DNA of 64,000 bases from Vibrio breoganii (GCF_001677275.1 NZ_CP016177.1:2542001-2606000); one strand, 5' to 3'; shown: positions 10,444-22,102, numbered from the stretch's first letter. Notes: generated by a model not told the origin, from the letters alone. Numbers and translations are program-made.

Positions 10444-11844
10444 CTATTCGTCGTCATAATCGAATGCAGGACCGGCGTAGTTATCAAAGCGAGAGAACTG
10501 TCCCTGGAATGTTAAACGAACAGAACCAATTGGGCCGTTACGTTGCTTACCTAGAATGATCTCAGCCGTTCCTTTCATAGAACTGTCTGGGTTATAAACC
10601 TCATCGCGGTAAATAAACATGATCAAATCGGCATCCTGCTCGATCGCACCTGATTCACGAAGATCCGAGTTGATCGGGCGTTTATCAGCACGTTGCTCCA
10701 AGGAACGGTTAAGCTGAGAAAGAGCGACAACCGGCACTTGCAACTCTTTCGCGAGTGCTTTCAAGGAGCGCGATATTTCAGATATCTCCAAGGTACGATT
10801 GTCTTGCATACCGGGTACACGCATCAATTGCAGGTAGTCGACCATGATGAGACTTAATCCGCCATTGTCACGGGCGATTCGTCTTGCGCGAGAGCGTAAT
10901 TCTGTTGGCGTTAAACCTGAGCTATCATCAATGAACATGTTCTTCTTTTGCATCAGAATGCCCATGGTTGATGAGATACGAGCCCAATCTTCATCGTCTA
11001 ACTGACCAGTACGAATCTTGGTTTGGTCAACGCGAGATAAAGAGGCTAACATTCTCATCATAATCTGTTCTGAGGGCATCTCTAGAGAGAAAATAAGAAC
11101 TGGCTTATCGGAGCTCATCGCCGCGTTTTCACACAGGTTCATCGCAAATGTGGTTTTACCCATAGATGGACGAGCTGCAACGATAATCAGATCCGAAGGC
11201 TGTAGGCCTGCCGTTTTCTTGTTCAGATCGTTAAAACCAGAATCGACACCCGTTACGCCATCTTGCGGGGTTTTGTATAACTCCTCGATGCGCTCCAGAG
11301 TTTTCTCAAGAATGTTATCGACATTCTGCGGGCCGTCTTTCTCATTACTGCGCTCTTCGGCAATGGCAAAAACCTTGCTCTCAGCAAAGTCGACAAGATC
11401 ACCCGATGAACGACCTTGTGGGTCATAACCCGCATCTGCAATCTCGTTAGCCACACCAATCAGGCTTCGAACGACGGCTCGTTCTGCCACTATCTCAGCG
11501 TACGCATTGATGTTTGCCGCACTCGGAGTGTTCTTTACAAGGTCGGCTAGATAAGCGAATCCACCCACATCTTCAAGTTGCTCACGACGCTCTAAGAACT
11601 CGGATAGCGTAATTAAATCCAGAGGCTGGCTGTCTTCAAGAAGGGTTTTCACCGCTTCAAAGATCAATCTATGCGGACGACTATAAAAGTCTGTTGCCAT
11701 CACTTTTTCAGCAACGGTATCCCAACGCTCATTATCCAGCAATAGTCCACCAATTACCGATTGCTCAGCCTCTAATGAATGTGGAGGCGCTTTGATTGCA
11801 TCGACTTGGGAATCTTGTTTTGTGTTTGTTCGTTGATCTACCAT
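10444..11844 (-). CDS. dnaB: Replicative DNA helicase
   Basis: The hexameric 5'-3' helicase of the replication fork. The 466 residues begin with the DnaB N-terminal helical domain ([18 protein letters not shown], residues 20-37) followed by a RecA-like motor with Walker [10 protein letters not shown] at 224-232, Walker B MVDYLQLM and the arginine-finger region [17 protein letters not shown]. No intein interrupts it. A 235-base divergent region separates it from the DUF481 gene. The dnaB-alr order is conserved in E. coli and Vibrio. Confidence 0.98.
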   Translation of the reverse strand: MVDQRTNTKQDSQVDAIKAPPHSLEAEQSVIGGLLLDNERWDTVAEKVMATDFYSRPHRLIFEAVKTLLEDSQPLDLITLSEFLERREQLEDVGGFAYLADLVKNTPSAANINAYAEIVAERAVVRSLIGVANEIADAGYDPQGRSSGDLVDFAESKVFAIAEERSNEKDGPQNVDNILEKTLERIEELYKTPQDGVTGVDSGFNDLNKKTAGLQPSDLIIVAARPSMGKTTFAMNLCENAAMSSDKPVLIFSLEMPSEQIMMRMLASLSRVDQTKIRTGQLDDEDWARISSTMGILMQKKNMFIDDSSGLTPTELRSRARRIARDNGGLSLIMVDYLQLMRVPGMQDNRTLEISEISRSLKALAKELQVPVVALSQLNRSLEQRADKRPINSDLRESGAIEQDADLIMFIYRDEVYNPDSSMKGTAEIILGKQRNGPIGSVRLTFQGQFSRFDNYAGPAFDYDDE

Positions 11845-12016
11845 GAATGTGCTCAGTGACTTGCTGTTCTTTGCATTATACCAATGCTAATGATGATGTG
11901 TTTAGAAAATTATCTTTAATAGATATCATCATGAAAACTATTAACTTATTTCATTGTCTCTAGAATGGCAGCTTTGGAGTTGAGATAATACCTACTGTAT
12001 AATTTTTTACCTAAGC

Positions 12017-12047
12017 TTGACGCTTAACCAAAAAGTTGGGGTACAAT
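12017..12047 (+). promoter_or_regulatory. Probable promoter of the DUF481 gene
   Basis: TTGACG (12017-12022) and TACAAT (12042-12047) lie 19 bases apart, longer than the optimal 17, and are followed by GCGCC. The distance to the GTG start is 33 bases. The spacing makes this a moderate call. Confidence 0.45.
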
Positions 12048-12079
12048 GCGCCAGCGCTATTTTATGCTAGAGGTATTTC

Positions 12080-12838
12080 GTGTCTAAAAAATTGCTATTT
12101 TGTCTGGGGTCTCTGATGTGCTCAGTGCTCCACGCGGAAGAGCTTATTGATGCGGATATCGAGAGCCCTTCCCCCTTCAAGAGTGAAGTCGAGTTTGGTT
12201 ACCAGGCTCACTCTGGAAACTCAGATTCAGAATCTCTCAACGCTCGTCTCAGTGGCGAATACATCAAGAATCGCTATCGTTTAACCGGCGAGTGGAAGTA
12301 TTACCTGCTGTATAAAGACGGTGAAGAAGATAAACGCCAATCGACGTACGACCTGCAAGGGGATTACAAGTTAGGCCCAAAGAGCTACGCCTACTCAAGT
12401 TTTAGTGGCTATGACTCCAAATACAGCGCTTACTTTACTGATTACACGATATCAGCGGGTCTGGGTTACCAGCTTATGAATACCAAGTATTTATTGATTG
12501 AGGGAGAGCTTGGTCCTGGTTTTCGTTACCAAGAGCCAAATTTAGATGAAATTGACGATGACGATATCGTATTTCCTGAAACAGTCAGTGAGGCGATCAT
12601 TCGTACCAACCTAGCGATGACTTGGAAGCCAATCAAGACGTTAGCAATAAGTGGCAATCTTACGGTTGTTGCCGGTGAGAGTAACACCAGAACAGATACC
12701 GAGATTTCTGTCATCAATGAGATCACCAACGATATCGCACTCAAGCTGGTGCATAACCGTCAGTACCACAACAAAGTACCCGATGGGTTAAGCAATACCG
12801 ACTCGGTATTCTCCGTTAACCTGCTGTTCCTTTTCTAG
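12080..12838 (+). CDS. DUF481 family outer-membrane protein (YdiY-like)
   Basis: A 252-residue exported protein with a 19-residue signal peptide (MSKKLLFCLGSLMCSVLHA). The mature part is a series of amphipathic strands of DUF481 type: VEFGYQAHSGNSDSESLNARL, then YSSFSGYDSKYSAYFTDYTISAGLGYQL and a terminal FSVNLLFLF ending in phenylalanine, as in outer-membrane barrels. It starts at GTG with ribosome binding site AGAGG seven bases away. It is transcribed divergently from dnaB and ends at a terminator shared with rplI. Its role is unknown; YdiY in E. coli is acid-inducible. Confidence 0.85.
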   Translation: MSKKLLFCLGSLMCSVLHAEELIDADIESPSPFKSEVEFGYQAHSGNSDSESLNARLSGEYIKNRYRLTGEWKYYLLYKDGEEDKRQSTYDLQGDYKLGPKSYAYSSFSGYDSKYSAYFTDYTISAGLGYQLMNTKYLLIEGELGPGFRYQEPNLDEIDDDDIVFPETVSEAIIRTNLAMTWKPIKTLAISGNLTVVAGESNTRTDTEISVINEITNDIALKLVHNRQYHNKVPDGLSNTDSVFSVNLLFLF

Positions 12839-12862
12839 CAAATCTTATTTTCTAGACATAAA

Positions 12863-12888
12863 AAAACACCGACCAAGGCCGGTGTTTT
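12863..12888. terminator. Bidirectional terminator between the DUF481 gene and rplI
   Basis: Arms AAAACACCG and CGGTGTTTT, with further inner pairing, give A and T runs on both sides. It can stop the plus-strand DUF481 gene and the minus-strand rpsF operon, which converge here. Confidence 0.85.
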
Positions 12889-12911
12889 AAAATCGTCTTT
12901 AGAGTAAAGAA

Positions 12912-13364
12912 TTACTCTGCAGCAACAACTTGTAGTTTCACAGTTGCGAAAACTTCAGAATGAAGTTGAACGCTTACTTCGAACTCACCAGTGTTACGTA
13001 GTGCGCCTTCAGGAAGACGAACTTCGCTCTTAGCAACTTCAACGCCAGCAGCTGTAACAGCGTCAGCGATGTCACGAGTACCGATAGAGCCGAATAGTTT
13101 GCCTTCGTCACCAGCTTTAGAAGCGATAACAACTGCTTCTAGAGTGTTAACTTTCTCAGCACGAGCTTCAGCAGCACCAAGTTGCTCAGCAACTTTAGCT
13201 TCTAGTTCAGCACGACGAGCTTCAAACATTTCAACGTTAGCTTTAGTAGCCATTACTGCCTTATTCTGAGGAATAAGGTAGTTACGAGCGTAACCAGATT
13301 TAACGTTAACAGTATCGCCAAGTGCACCTAGGTTACCGATTTTATCAAGTAGAATAACTTGCAT
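12912..13364 (-). CDS. rplI: 50S ribosomal protein L9
   Basis: The 150-residue L9 begins [19 protein letters not shown] with the N-terminal rRNA-binding domain, then [17 protein letters not shown], a long connecting helix (residues 45-80) and a C-terminal domain with [15 protein letters not shown]. It binds 23S domain V near the L1 stalk. It is the last gene of rpsF-priB-rpsR-rplI, an order conserved in enterobacteria and Vibrio. Confidence 0.98.
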   Translation of the reverse strand: MQVILLDKIGNLGALGDTVNVKSGYARNYLIPQNKAVMATKANVEMFEARRAELEAKVAEQLGAAEARAEKVNTLEAVVIASKAGDEGKLFGSIGTRDIADAVTAAGVEVAKSEVRLPEGALRNTGEFEVSVQLHSEVFATVKLQVVAAE

Positions 13365-13396
13365 TATTTAATCCTCTATTTAATAAACGGTGCCGA

Positions 13397-13627
<231 letters not shown>

Positions 13628-13640
13628 CTATCTCCTGATC

Positions 13641-13943
13641 TTAAATTTGAGTGATATCTTGGGCATGTAAAACCAGTTTTCCTGAGCCATTTCGACTCAT
13701 TTGATAAGCAACAAAGCCGCTTACCCTGATTGTACTGCCTTTAACTAGTTCTTGAGTTAATGTGTGTGACCCTTTGCCACTCACCACTACAGGCATTCGA
13801 CAGTAAACCTGTCTTGGAAGCTCAGCTTCCATCACATTTGAGCGATGCTCGAGCCAAAATTGGCAATGTGATATCCCCGAGGGGCTTTGCGTTCGAATAG
13901 GGTCTTTAGCAACAATGCCGCTTAAGTCCATTCGATTGGTCAT
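13641..13943 (-). CDS. priB: Primosomal replication protein N
   Basis: A 100-residue single OB-fold protein that binds single-stranded DNA and stabilises PriA during replication restart. MTNRMDLSGIVAKDP starts the fold and the C terminus has GSGKLVLHAQDITQI. Its place between rpsF and rpsR is diagnostic of priB and not ssb; ssb would be longer with an acidic tail. Confidence 0.95.
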   Translation of the reverse strand: MTNRMDLSGIVAKDPIRTQSPSGISHCQFWLEHRSNVMEAELPRQVYCRMPVVVSGKGSHTLTQELVKGSTIRVSGFVAYQMSRNGSGKLVLHAQDITQI

Positions 13944-13951
13944 ACAATCAA

Positions 13952-14341
13952 TTACTCAGCAGATGCTTCTGGCTTAGCTTCAGTACGCTCTTCGCGACGA
14001 GGAGCACGCTCTGCACGCTCTTCTTTTTGCTTAAGCATGATTGATTGCTCAGTCACAGCGCCTTTAGTGCGCATGATCATGTTGCGTAGAACTGCATCGT
14101 TAAAACGGAAAGCAGTTTCTAGCTCGTCGATCACAGCTTGACCAGCTTCAACGTTCATAAGAACGTAGTGAGCTTTATGAAGCTTGTTGATTGGGTAAGC
14201 CAGTTGACGACGACCCCAGTCTTCTAGACGGTGGATAGTACCGCCAGCTTCGTTGATAGAACCAGTGTAACGCTCGATCATGCCAGCAACTTGCTCGCTT
14301 TGATCAGGGTGCACCATGAATACGATTTCGTAATGACGCAT
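13952..14341 (-). CDS. rpsF: 30S ribosomal protein S6
   Basis: The 129-residue S6 begins [18 protein letters not shown] and contains the conserved [15 protein letters not shown] and HYVLMNVEA segments. The C-terminal tail from about residue 107 is rich in Glu, Arg and Ala ([21 protein letters not shown]), resembling E. coli S6, where the end is post-translationally glutamylated by RimK. It is the first gene of the operon and is preceded by the probable S6:S18 leader. Confidence 0.98.
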   Translation of the reverse strand: MRHYEIVFMVHPDQSEQVAGMIERYTGSINEAGGTIHRLEDWGRRQLAYPINKLHKAHYVLMNVEAGQAVIDELETAFRFNDAVLRNMIMRTKGAVTEQSIMLKQKEERAERAPRREERTEAKPEASAE

Positions 14342-14364
14342 GTGTTGCTCCTTACGGATTATTA

Positions 14365-14398
14365 GCTTCCACGAATGGCTCGGTCGTCCAGAGGAAGC
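14365..14398 (-). promoter_or_regulatory. Probable S6:S18 autoregulatory leader hairpin
   Basis: In the rpsF 5' untranslated region, helix GCTTCC/GGAAGC and an inner ACGA/TCGT helix are separated on one side by a bulge TCTGG and close a loop starting CCGAGCC. The hairpin ends 23 bases before the rpsF start. The S6:S18 leader of many bacteria is a hairpin with a conserved CCG and a bulge that mimics the 16S site and mediates feedback repression; this structure fits, but the exact consensus was not checked by alignment. Confidence 0.6.
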
Positions 14399-14524
14399 AA
14401 GGAACTAAAGATAAATGACCGAGTTTTAAGGACGGCAAATAGTACAGAAAGCAGTCAGTAAGATCAAGTAAAAAAGGGGCTTCTGCAGAATATAGTTTTC
14501 GCACTCCCAATTATCTTTCATCTG

Positions 14525-15307
14525 TTAAGGCTGCTGATTCATAAACCCTTGTTTCTTAAGGTAACTAAGAACTGACTGTGAAAATTCAATATGGGACTCT
14601 TTGGTGTATTTTAGCTTGGTATAAACCTGAGCCAAATTCTCAACGCCAGACTCTTCAATCATCTGCTTAAGCTCAGGAAACGCCATGTAACGTTGCCAAC
14701 CTGCGGTTTCTCGCTGTTGATAGATATCAGAGATCTGCTGTTCGGTATGGTCTTGGTATACCTCATTGTGCACTAGGCCAGCCAGAGGTAAGCGGTCACG
14801 AATCTGTGGGGATTCATCTGCGTACCCTAGTGAGTACCCTACGACAGGTACAACACCTTCAGGGAGTTCGAGTATCTCGCCAATTTGCTCACAATTGGCC
14901 AAGGTAGAGCCCATGTAACACAAGCCCAATCCTTTCGCTTCCGCTGCAATAGCCACATTCTGCGAAACCAATGTGGCATCAATGGCTGCGATCATGAAGC
15001 TCATAAAGTTATCGAAATTTAGCGGAGCACCACTTTGTGCCAGCCATTTTCGCATGCGTCTAAAGTCGGCACAAAACGTCAACAATACTGGGGCATCCAC
15101 CACCATAGATTGCTGCATATGAGGCTCATACAATGCCTTTCTCAGCTTTTCATCTTTGGTCACTATGATGGAGTACGATTGCATGTTGCCCGATGATGAG
15201 GCGCGAATACCGGCCTCTAGAACCTCATTAAGAGTCTGTTCTGAAATAGGTTGGTCTTTATATTCGCGAATGGAGCGATGAGAGTGAAGGGCTTGAAAAA
15301 CGTCCAT
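14525..15307 (-). CDS. FMN-dependent nitroreductase (NfsA-like NADPH oxidoreductase)
   Basis: A 260-residue member of the nitroreductase superfamily: FMN-contact SHRSIREYKDQPI at residues 9-21, ASSSGNMQSYS in the dimer-FMN interface, GLGLCYMGS in the middle and GYSLGYADESPQIRDRLPL after it. The long C-terminal extension after residue 190 is like the NfsA group that uses NADPH. Typical substrates are nitroaromatics and quinones; the natural substrate is not evident. It follows rlmB in the same direction but behind a strong terminator, so it has its own promoter. Confidence 0.85.
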   Translation of the reverse strand: MDVFQALHSHRSIREYKDQPISEQTLNEVLEAGIRASSSGNMQSYSIIVTKDEKLRKALYEPHMQQSMVVDAPVLLTFCADFRRMRKWLAQSGAPLNFDNFMSFMIAAIDATLVSQNVAIAAEAKGLGLCYMGSTLANCEQIGEILELPEGVVPVVGYSLGYADESPQIRDRLPLAGLVHNEVYQDHTEQQISDIYQQRETAGWQRYMAFPELKQMIEESGVENLAQVYTKLKYTKESHIEFSQSVLSYLKKQGFMNQQP

Positions 15308-15327
15308 GAAGATCTAATCCTTGATAC

Positions 15328-15355
15328 AAAAATAGGAGCCGAAGCTCCTATTTTA
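15328..15355 (-). terminator. Terminator of the rnr-rlmB unit
   Basis: A perfect 11-bp stem AAAATAGGAGC with a TTCG tetraloop on the minus strand is followed by a T run. It lies between rlmB and the nitroreductase gene. Confidence 0.9.
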
Positions 15356-15372
15356 TCATGGGTTAATTGTGC

Positions 15373-16110
15373 TTAACCTTGACGCTGTCTCACTGCTTCA
15401 AATAAGCAGACACCAGAAGCAACAGAAACATTCAGGCTTGATACTGAACCAGCCATTGGGATCTTAATCAAATCGTCACAGGTTTCACGAGTAAGACGGC
15501 GCATACCATCCCCCTCAGCACCCATAACGATAGCTAAAGGTCCGGTTAGCTTGCTCTGATAGACATCATGAGTTGCCTCACCAGCCGTGCCTACGATCCA
15601 AACGCTCTGCTCTTGTAGGTGACGCATCGTGCGCGCTAGGTTCGTTACACGAACCAGTGGCACAGTTTCTGCTGCGCCACATGCCACTTTGCTTACCGTA
15701 GCGGTAAGAGGGGCTGATTTATCCTTAGGAACAATCACTGCCGCGACACCCGCCGCATCTGCGTTGCGCAGACAAGCACCTAGGTTGTGTGGGTCCGTAA
15801 CGCCATCCAAGATAAGAAGTAATGGATTAGTCTGAGACGCTAAGATCACATCTAGGTCGTTTTCATTCAGAGCTTTGGCTGCCTTAACACGGCCAATAAT
15901 GCCCTGATGGTTTGCGCCCTTTGCTTTGTCGTCCAACGCCTTACGGCCAGTTTGCTGAATGGACACGCCAAATGCTTGTAGCTGATTGATTAAAGGTAAC
16001 AAACGGTCATCCTGACGCCCCTTTAAAACAAACGCTTCGATAAAGCGTGCAGGATCTTTTTCTAGTACCGCTTTAACTGCGTGGATACCGTAAATATATT
16101 CGCTACTCAT
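15373..16110 (-). CDS. rlmB: 23S rRNA (guanosine(2251)-2'-O)-methyltransferase
   Basis: A SPOUT-class methyltransferase of 245 residues that methylates G2251 in the P-loop of 23S rRNA. An N-terminal L30e-like RNA-binding domain ([16 protein letters not shown]) is followed by the knotted SAM-binding domain with [39 protein letters not shown] and [18 protein letters not shown]. It is 12 bases after rnr, the same rnr-rlmB pair as in E. coli. Confidence 0.96.
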   Translation of the reverse strand: MSSEYIYGIHAVKAVLEKDPARFIEAFVLKGRQDDRLLPLINQLQAFGVSIQQTGRKALDDKAKGANHQGIIGRVKAAKALNENDLDVILASQTNPLLLILDGVTDPHNLGACLRNADAAGVAAVIVPKDKSAPLTATVSKVACGAAETVPLVRVTNLARTMRHLQEQSVWIVGTAGEATHDVYQSKLTGPLAIVMGAEGDGMRRLTRETCDDLIKIPMAGSVSSLNVSVASGVCLFEAVRQRQG

Positions 16111-16122
16111 TATTTGCTTCTC

Positions 16123-18591
16123 TTATTTCTTCGAATCACGCGCTTTATTCTTGTTGCTACGTGCTTTACTCTTTCGGGCTTTTTGCGACTTTCGCTTCTT
16201 CGATGCGGGTTTCTCATCAGAGCTGCCATCTGGACGAACCGTAGGTTCTACCATAGTCTTCGCACGTTTGGAGCGGCCTTTTCCTGCTGCATCCTCTTTC
16301 TTTTTATCAAAGCGTTTCGCTTCTTCTACTAGGCGTTTCTTCGCCGTTTTTCCTTTGCCTTTAGGCGTACGTACCGTACCCGCTAATTCAAAATCAATCT
16401 GTTTATCGTTAAGATTAACGGCTAACACCTTCACCTTAACCTGATCGCCTAAGCCATATATCTGGCCCGAGCTTTCACCCACCAACCTTTGGCTCACTGC
16501 ATCATAGCGATAATAGTCATTGGCCAATGCAGATATATGCACCAAGCCATCGATGTGTAGCTCAGTCAGCCTCACGAAGAAGCCAAAACCCGTGACATTA
16601 GCAATAACGCCATCGAGTTCTTCACCCACGTGGTCTTGCATGTACTCACATTTCAACCAATCGGCTACATCACGGGTCGCATCATCGGCACGGCGCTCTG
16701 TCATTGAGCACTGCTCACCATATACATCCATATCATCAAAGGAGTAATGGAAGCCACCCGTTGGAGTCCATCGGTCTTGATTGCGGCCTTCTTGCTTGGC
16801 AATCAAGTACTTGATTGCTCGGTGCAACAATAAGTCAGGGTAGCGACGAATAGGAGAAGTGAAGTGTGCGTATCGCTTCAGTGCTAGTCCAAAGTGCCCA
16901 GCGTTATCGGGATTATACACAGCTTGCTTCATTGAGCGTAGCAACATTGTTTGAATCAGCTCTTTATCCGGTCGCTGGGTGACAACGTGCATCAAATCGG
17001 CGTAATCAGTCGGTGACGGCTCTAGCCCACCGTTTAGAGTTAAGCCAAGCTCACTCAAGAAGTCTTTGAAACCAACAAGTCGTTGCTCTCCAGGAGATTC
17101 ATGAATTCGATACAGAGCGGGTTCTTTTAATTTCTCTACCAGTGAAGCTGAGGCAATGTTTGCTAAGATCATGCACTCTTCAATGAGCTTATGGGCATCA
17201 TTGCGAATAACAGGCTCAATGCGGTCAATCTTTCTATCCGCATTGAAGATAAATTTAGTTTCTACTGTTTCAAACTCTATCGCCCCTCGGCCGTCTCGAG
17301 CCGTCTTAAGAGTACGATACATATTATGCAGTTCTTGAAGGTGCGGCACTAAAGGCTCATAGCGCTGGTTAAGCTCTTCATCGCCATTGAGAATGTCATT
17401 CACCTTGGTATAGGTTAAACGAGCGTGGGAGTTCATTACAGCTTCGTAGTGCTTATAGCCCGATAGCTTACCGCTTTCGGAAACCGTCATCTCGCACACC
17501 ATACACAAGCGATCAACTTCTGGGTTTAGTGAACACAAGCCGTTCGAGAGCACCTCAGGCAGCATAGGGACAACCTGAGAAGGGAAATACACAGAGTTGC
17601 CACGATTGATAGCTTCTTTGTCTAGCGCTGAATCAGGACGAACGTAGTAGCTGACATCGGCAATGGCCACCCATAAACGCCAGCCACCGCTTTTCTTCTT
17701 CTCACAGAAAACGGCATCATCGAAGTCTCGGGCATCCTCGCCGTCGATGGTCACCAATGGCAACTCTCTAAGGTCAACACGCCCTTTTTTCGCCTGCTCT
17801 GGCACTTCTTCTTCAAGGGAAGCGATTTGCTTGGTGACCTCTTCAGGCCATTCATTTGGAATTTGGTGTGTACGAATAGCAATTTGAGTTTCCATGCCCG
17901 GTGCTAGGTTTTCTCCCAGTACCTCCACCACTTGACCTGTCATGCCTCGAGAACGACTCCCCCTGTCGGTGATCTCGATAACAACGACATTCCCCATTCG
18001 AGCACCCATTCTATGTTCTTTAGGGATGAGGATATCTTGATGGATTCTTGAATCGTCGGCGACAACATACGCTTGTCCAAACTCCAAGAAGAAGCGACCA
18101 ACGATCTGCATAGAACGCTCTTCAAGTACTCGAACAATACGCGCCTCTTTTCGGCCTCGTTTGTCGGTGCCAGATTCTTGAGCGAGAACATAGTCACCGT
18201 GAATGATGCCACGCATCTGATGGAATGGCAGAACAAGGTCATGCTCTTTGCCAATCACACCCTCAGGGCGTACCCAACCATAGCCATCTTTATGACCGAT
18301 TACATGCCCTTTTATCATCTCGAGTTTTTCTGGCAAGGCGAAGCATTGACGACGAGTAAACACTAGTTGGCCATCGCGCAACATAGCATTTAGCCTGCGG
18401 CGTAAGCCTTCATATTGTTCTTCACCATCAAGCTCAAGGGCAGTAAATAAATCATTGCGATTCATTGGTGCGCCAGCACTTTCTAGAAAGCTTAAAATAA
18501 ACTCTCTACTCGGTACTGGGTTTTCATAATTTTTCGCCTCTCGATCTGCATGGGGGTCAAGAGAATTAGAATCGGACATGGGGGTGCTCAT
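16123..18591 (-). CDS. rnr: Ribonuclease R
   Basis: A processive 3'-5' exoribonuclease that degrades structured RNA. The 822 residues show an N-terminal winged-helix domain (about 27-95), two cold-shock OB domains (about 90-260), the catalytic RNB domain with [15 protein letters not shown] at 281-295 holding the metal-binding aspartates, an S1 domain with [20 protein letters not shown], and a lysine/arginine-rich tail (about 740-822) as in E. coli RNase R. Upstream lies a 62-bp direct repeat in place of the close nsrR-rnr junction. Confidence 0.97.
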   Translation of the reverse strand: MSTPMSDSNSLDPHADREAKNYENPVPSREFILSFLESAGAPMNRNDLFTALELDGEEQYEGLRRRLNAMLRDGQLVFTRRQCFALPEKLEMIKGHVIGHKDGYGWVRPEGVIGKEHDLVLPFHQMRGIIHGDYVLAQESGTDKRGRKEARIVRVLEERSMQIVGRFFLEFGQAYVVADDSRIHQDILIPKEHRMGARMGNVVVIEITDRGSRSRGMTGQVVEVLGENLAPGMETQIAIRTHQIPNEWPEEVTKQIASLEEEVPEQAKKGRVDLRELPLVTIDGEDARDFDDAVFCEKKKSGGWRLWVAIADVSYYVRPDSALDKEAINRGNSVYFPSQVVPMLPEVLSNGLCSLNPEVDRLCMVCEMTVSESGKLSGYKHYEAVMNSHARLTYTKVNDILNGDEELNQRYEPLVPHLQELHNMYRTLKTARDGRGAIEFETVETKFIFNADRKIDRIEPVIRNDAHKLIEECMILANIASASLVEKLKEPALYRIHESPGEQRLVGFKDFLSELGLTLNGGLEPSPTDYADLMHVVTQRPDKELIQTMLLRSMKQAVYNPDNAGHFGLALKRYAHFTSPIRRYPDLLLHRAIKYLIAKQEGRNQDRWTPTGGFHYSFDDMDVYGEQCSMTERRADDATRDVADWLKCEYMQDHVGEELDGVIANVTGFGFFVRLTELHIDGLVHISALANDYYRYDAVSQRLVGESSGQIYGLGDQVKVKVLAVNLNDKQIDFELAGTVRTPKGKGKTAKKRLVEEAKRFDKKKEDAAGKGRSKRAKTMVEPTVRPDGSSDEKPASKKRKSQKARKSKARSNKNKARDSKK

Positions 18592-18613
18592 TAATTAGAA
18601 TAATTGAGTAAAG

Positions 18614-18675
18614 TATATTCTAGTAATGCCCCACAAGGAAAAAATGCTTTAAAAATTAATGAAATATTCGCTTTT
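18614..18675. repeat. 62-bp direct repeat, copy 1 (rnr-proximal)
   Basis: Starts TATATTCTAGTAATGCCCC and ends ATGAAATATTCGCTTTT. It matches copy 2 at 59 of 62 positions, with all three differences clustered at positions 19-25. It lies 23 bases upstream of the rnr start and probably includes its promoter. Confidence 0.9.
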
Positions 18676-18906
18676 TCGAACGTTAAGCAAGTGAGAAGTA
18701 TGGTCAGAGCAACGCCCTGACCACATTGTTTACATTATGGTACTGGCGCTTGCTATTATCGTTGCCAGTTTAAGTAATGCTACGACTATCGAATCTGATA
18801 CTTCTAAACTAAATTGTACTTTCATAAATCGACTATACCTGTGGTTGGTTGACGGTTTGGTTAAGTAACAGAAGCAGTTGGCCAACATTTTCTAGTTAGT
18901 AGCTAT

Positions 18907-18968
18907 TATATTCTAGTAATGCCCTACGACGAAAAAATGCTTTAAAAATTAATGAAATATTCGCTTTT
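18907..18968. repeat. 62-bp direct repeat, copy 2 (nsrR-proximal)
   Basis: Starts TATATTCTAGTAATGCCCT and ends five bases beyond the nsrR stop codon. The near identity to copy 1 points to a segmental duplication or insertion that separated nsrR from rnr. Confidence 0.9.
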
Positions 18969-18973
18969 AACGT

Positions 18974-19399
18974 CTAGCCCTTGGACAAAAGAATCATCAG
19001 GTCCGAATTGTCATCCACCAAATCATCAAGATTGCATTTATCGAGCTCTGCCAAAAACGCTTCCTTTGCTTTGTGCAGGTAGCCCTTAAGTCGGCATGCA
19101 GGGGTAATATGGCAAAATTCGGGGGAGCAGTTGATGACTTTCAGTGGTTCTAGCTCTCTAATTACATGCCCTATATTTATGTCACTGGCTGGCTTATTCA
19201 GTCTAATGCCACCATTCTTACCTCGAATAGTTTCAATAAAACCGGTTTGCCCTAGTTTATTAACAATCTTAACCATGTGATTGCGAGAGATATCGAACAC
19301 TTCACTGACCTGGGTAATGTTTGTCAGTTCATCATCTTTCAGTGCAGCTAAATAGATGAGAGTGCGGATGGCATAGTCAGTAAAGCTTGTAATTTGCAT
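18974..19399 (-). CDS. nsrR: Nitric-oxide-sensing repressor NsrR
   Basis: An Rrf2-family regulator of 141 residues. The winged helix is [18 protein letters not shown] through [28 protein letters not shown], and the iron-sulfur ligands are Cys91, Cys96 and Cys102 in [17 protein letters not shown]. The cluster reacts with NO and releases DNA. The gene is divergent from hmp over an intergenic operator, as in other gammaproteobacteria, and lies upstream of rnr as in E. coli. Confidence 0.95.
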   Translation of the reverse strand: MQITSFTDYAIRTLIYLAALKDDELTNITQVSEVFDISRNHMVKIVNKLGQTGFIETIRGKNGGIRLNKPASDINIGHVIRELEPLKVINCSPEFCHITPACRLKGYLHKAKEAFLAELDKCNLDDLVDDNSDLMILLSKG

Positions 19400-19438
19400 A
19401 GTGGTACTCCGTATCGTTCCGCAAGTGTAATTCTTTTG

Positions 19439-19493
19439 TTGACTTTAATATACATTTTATACAACATATAAACATGTATTTGAAATACACCTT
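19439..19493 (+). promoter_or_regulatory. hmp promoter with NsrR operator
   Basis: A -35 box TTGACT (19439-19444) is followed by an AT-rich -10 region around 19464-19472. At 19471-19493 lies AACATGTATTTG followed by AAATACACCTT, a good match to the palindromic NsrR consensus of the AAnATGnATTTnAAATnCATnTT type. The operator overlaps the expected transcription start, so bound NsrR would block hmp and could also affect its own divergent gene. Confidence 0.75.
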
Positions 19494-19509
19494 AAAATGG
19501 ATAATGAAG

Positions 19510-20694
19510 ATGTTAGAACAAAAAACCATTGATATCGTTAAAGCTACTGCCCCACTTTTGGCAGAAACCGGCCCTAAATTGACGGCGCATTTCTATGATC
19601 GCATGTTTGCTCATAACCCAGAGCTGAAAGACATCTTTAACATGAGCAATCAGCGCAATGGCGACCAAAGAGAGGCATTGTTCAATGCTATCTGTGGTTA
19701 CGCATCTAACATCGACAACCTAGGTGCTCTATTACCTGTTGTGGAAAAAATCGCACAGAAACACACCAGTTTCATGATCACCGCAGAGCAATACAATATT
19801 GTCGGCAGCCACCTACTAGGCACTATCGACGAATTATTTGCTCCTGGCCAAGAGGTACTTGATGCATGGGGTAAGGCATACGGCGTATTGGCCAATATCT
19901 TTATCCAGCGTGAGGAGCAAATTTATGTGGCTAATGAACAAAGCCAAGGTGGCTGGCGTGGGCTTCGTGAATTCGAGGTTGTTGAGAAGAAAGTAGAAAG
20001 CTCAGTAATCACTAGCTTCGTATTTAAGCCTGTTGATGGTGACTCGGTTGCTGACTTTAATCCAGGGCAGTATCTAGGTATCTACCTCAACACACCGAAA
20101 TTTGAAAACCAAGAAATTCGCCAATACAGTCTATCGGCAGCACCAAATGGAAACACCTACCGCATCTCGGTGAAGCGTGAGGAAGAAGGCAAGGTATCCA
20201 ACTACCTGCATGATCATCTACAGCGAGGCGATGTTGTTAAACTGGCACCTCCGGCCGGTGATTTCTTCTTGGACTCTGAATCAAAAGAGCCTGTGGTTCT
20301 TATCTCTGCGGGTGTTGGCCTTACGCCTATGCTGTCTATGCTAGAGACGCTTGAGCAAGGCGAGCAAGCAGTGACTTGGTTGCATGCGGCTGAAAATGGC
20401 GAGCATCATGCCTTTAAAGAGCACGTATCCCAGCTTTGTAACAATAAGGATAACTTTGAGCACTTCACTTGGTATCGCAGCCCTCTAGCATCGGATCTCC
20501 GCTCAGAAGACTATCAAGCAGAAGGCTTGATTGACCTGTCTAAATTGAGCCAAGAACAGCTACCAAAGAATGCCAAGGTGTACTTCTGTGGTCCTGTCCC
20601 TTTCATGCAAGCGGTCGCTCAGCAGCTCACCGATCTAGGCTATAAGCAAGATCAGCTAAACTACGGGTGCTTTGGACCACATAAGGTTCTTTAA
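19510..20694 (+). CDS. hmp: Flavohemoprotein, nitric oxide dioxygenase
   Basis: Converts NO and O2 to nitrate with NAD(P)H. The 394-residue form begins [17 protein letters not shown], as in E. coli Hmp. The globin domain (1-140) has Tyr29 and proximal His85 in [10 protein letters not shown]; the FAD domain has RQYSLS and the NAD domain has [17 protein letters not shown], with the C terminus CFGPHKVL. An in-frame ATG 36 bases upstream would extend the protein into the NsrR operator, so the ATG at 19510 is preferred although its ribosome binding site is weak. Confidence 0.96.
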   Translation: MLEQKTIDIVKATAPLLAETGPKLTAHFYDRMFAHNPELKDIFNMSNQRNGDQREALFNAICGYASNIDNLGALLPVVEKIAQKHTSFMITAEQYNIVGSHLLGTIDELFAPGQEVLDAWGKAYGVLANIFIQREEQIYVANEQSQGGWRGLREFEVVEKKVESSVITSFVFKPVDGDSVADFNPGQYLGIYLNTPKFENQEIRQYSLSAAPNGNTYRISVKREEEGKVSNYLHDHLQRGDVVKLAPPAGDFFLDSESKEPVVLISAGVGLTPMLSMLETLEQGEQAVTWLHAAENGEHHAFKEHVSQLCNNKDNFEHFTWYRSPLASDLRSEDYQAEGLIDLSKLSQEQLPKNAKVYFCGPVPFMQAVAQQLTDLGYKQDQLNYGCFGPHKVL

Positions 20695-20716
20695 TCAAAA
20701 GCAGAATGACAGACAC

Positions 20717-20745
20717 AAAAAAACCGGCAATAGCCGGTTTTTTTT
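20717..20745. terminator. Bidirectional terminator between hmp and purA
   Basis: A stem of A-run plus CCGGC pairing with GCCGG plus T-run, four-base loop, lies between the convergent genes hmp and purA and can serve both. Confidence 0.9.
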
Positions 20746-20764
20746 ATTCAAGATACTTATTCAA

Positions 20765-22102
<1,338 letters not shown>

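Larger units (their letters stand above)
18592..18973. other. Non-coding nsrR-rnr spacer
   Basis: A 382-base stretch without a convincing gene. It contains two copies of a 62-bp direct repeat (18614-18675 and 18907-18968) flanking 231 bases with two hairpins: TGGTCAG/CTGACCA at 18701-18723 and ACTGGC/GCCAGT at 18742-18769. The first repeat copy lies just upstream of rnr on the minus strand and has the -10-like hexamers TAGAAT and TATACT, so it probably carries the rnr promoter. Confidence 0.7.

Noticed and set aside
18737..18868. A 43-codon reading frame (MVLALAIIVASLSNATT...) with a signal-peptide-like start inside the nsrR-rnr insert
   Set aside because: No ribosome binding site precedes the ATG and a hairpin covers its first codons. 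It could be chance, and homology could not be checked.
19474..19509. Longer hmp start at 19474
   Set aside because: It lies inside the NsrR operator, and the protein match to Hmp begins at MLEQKT.
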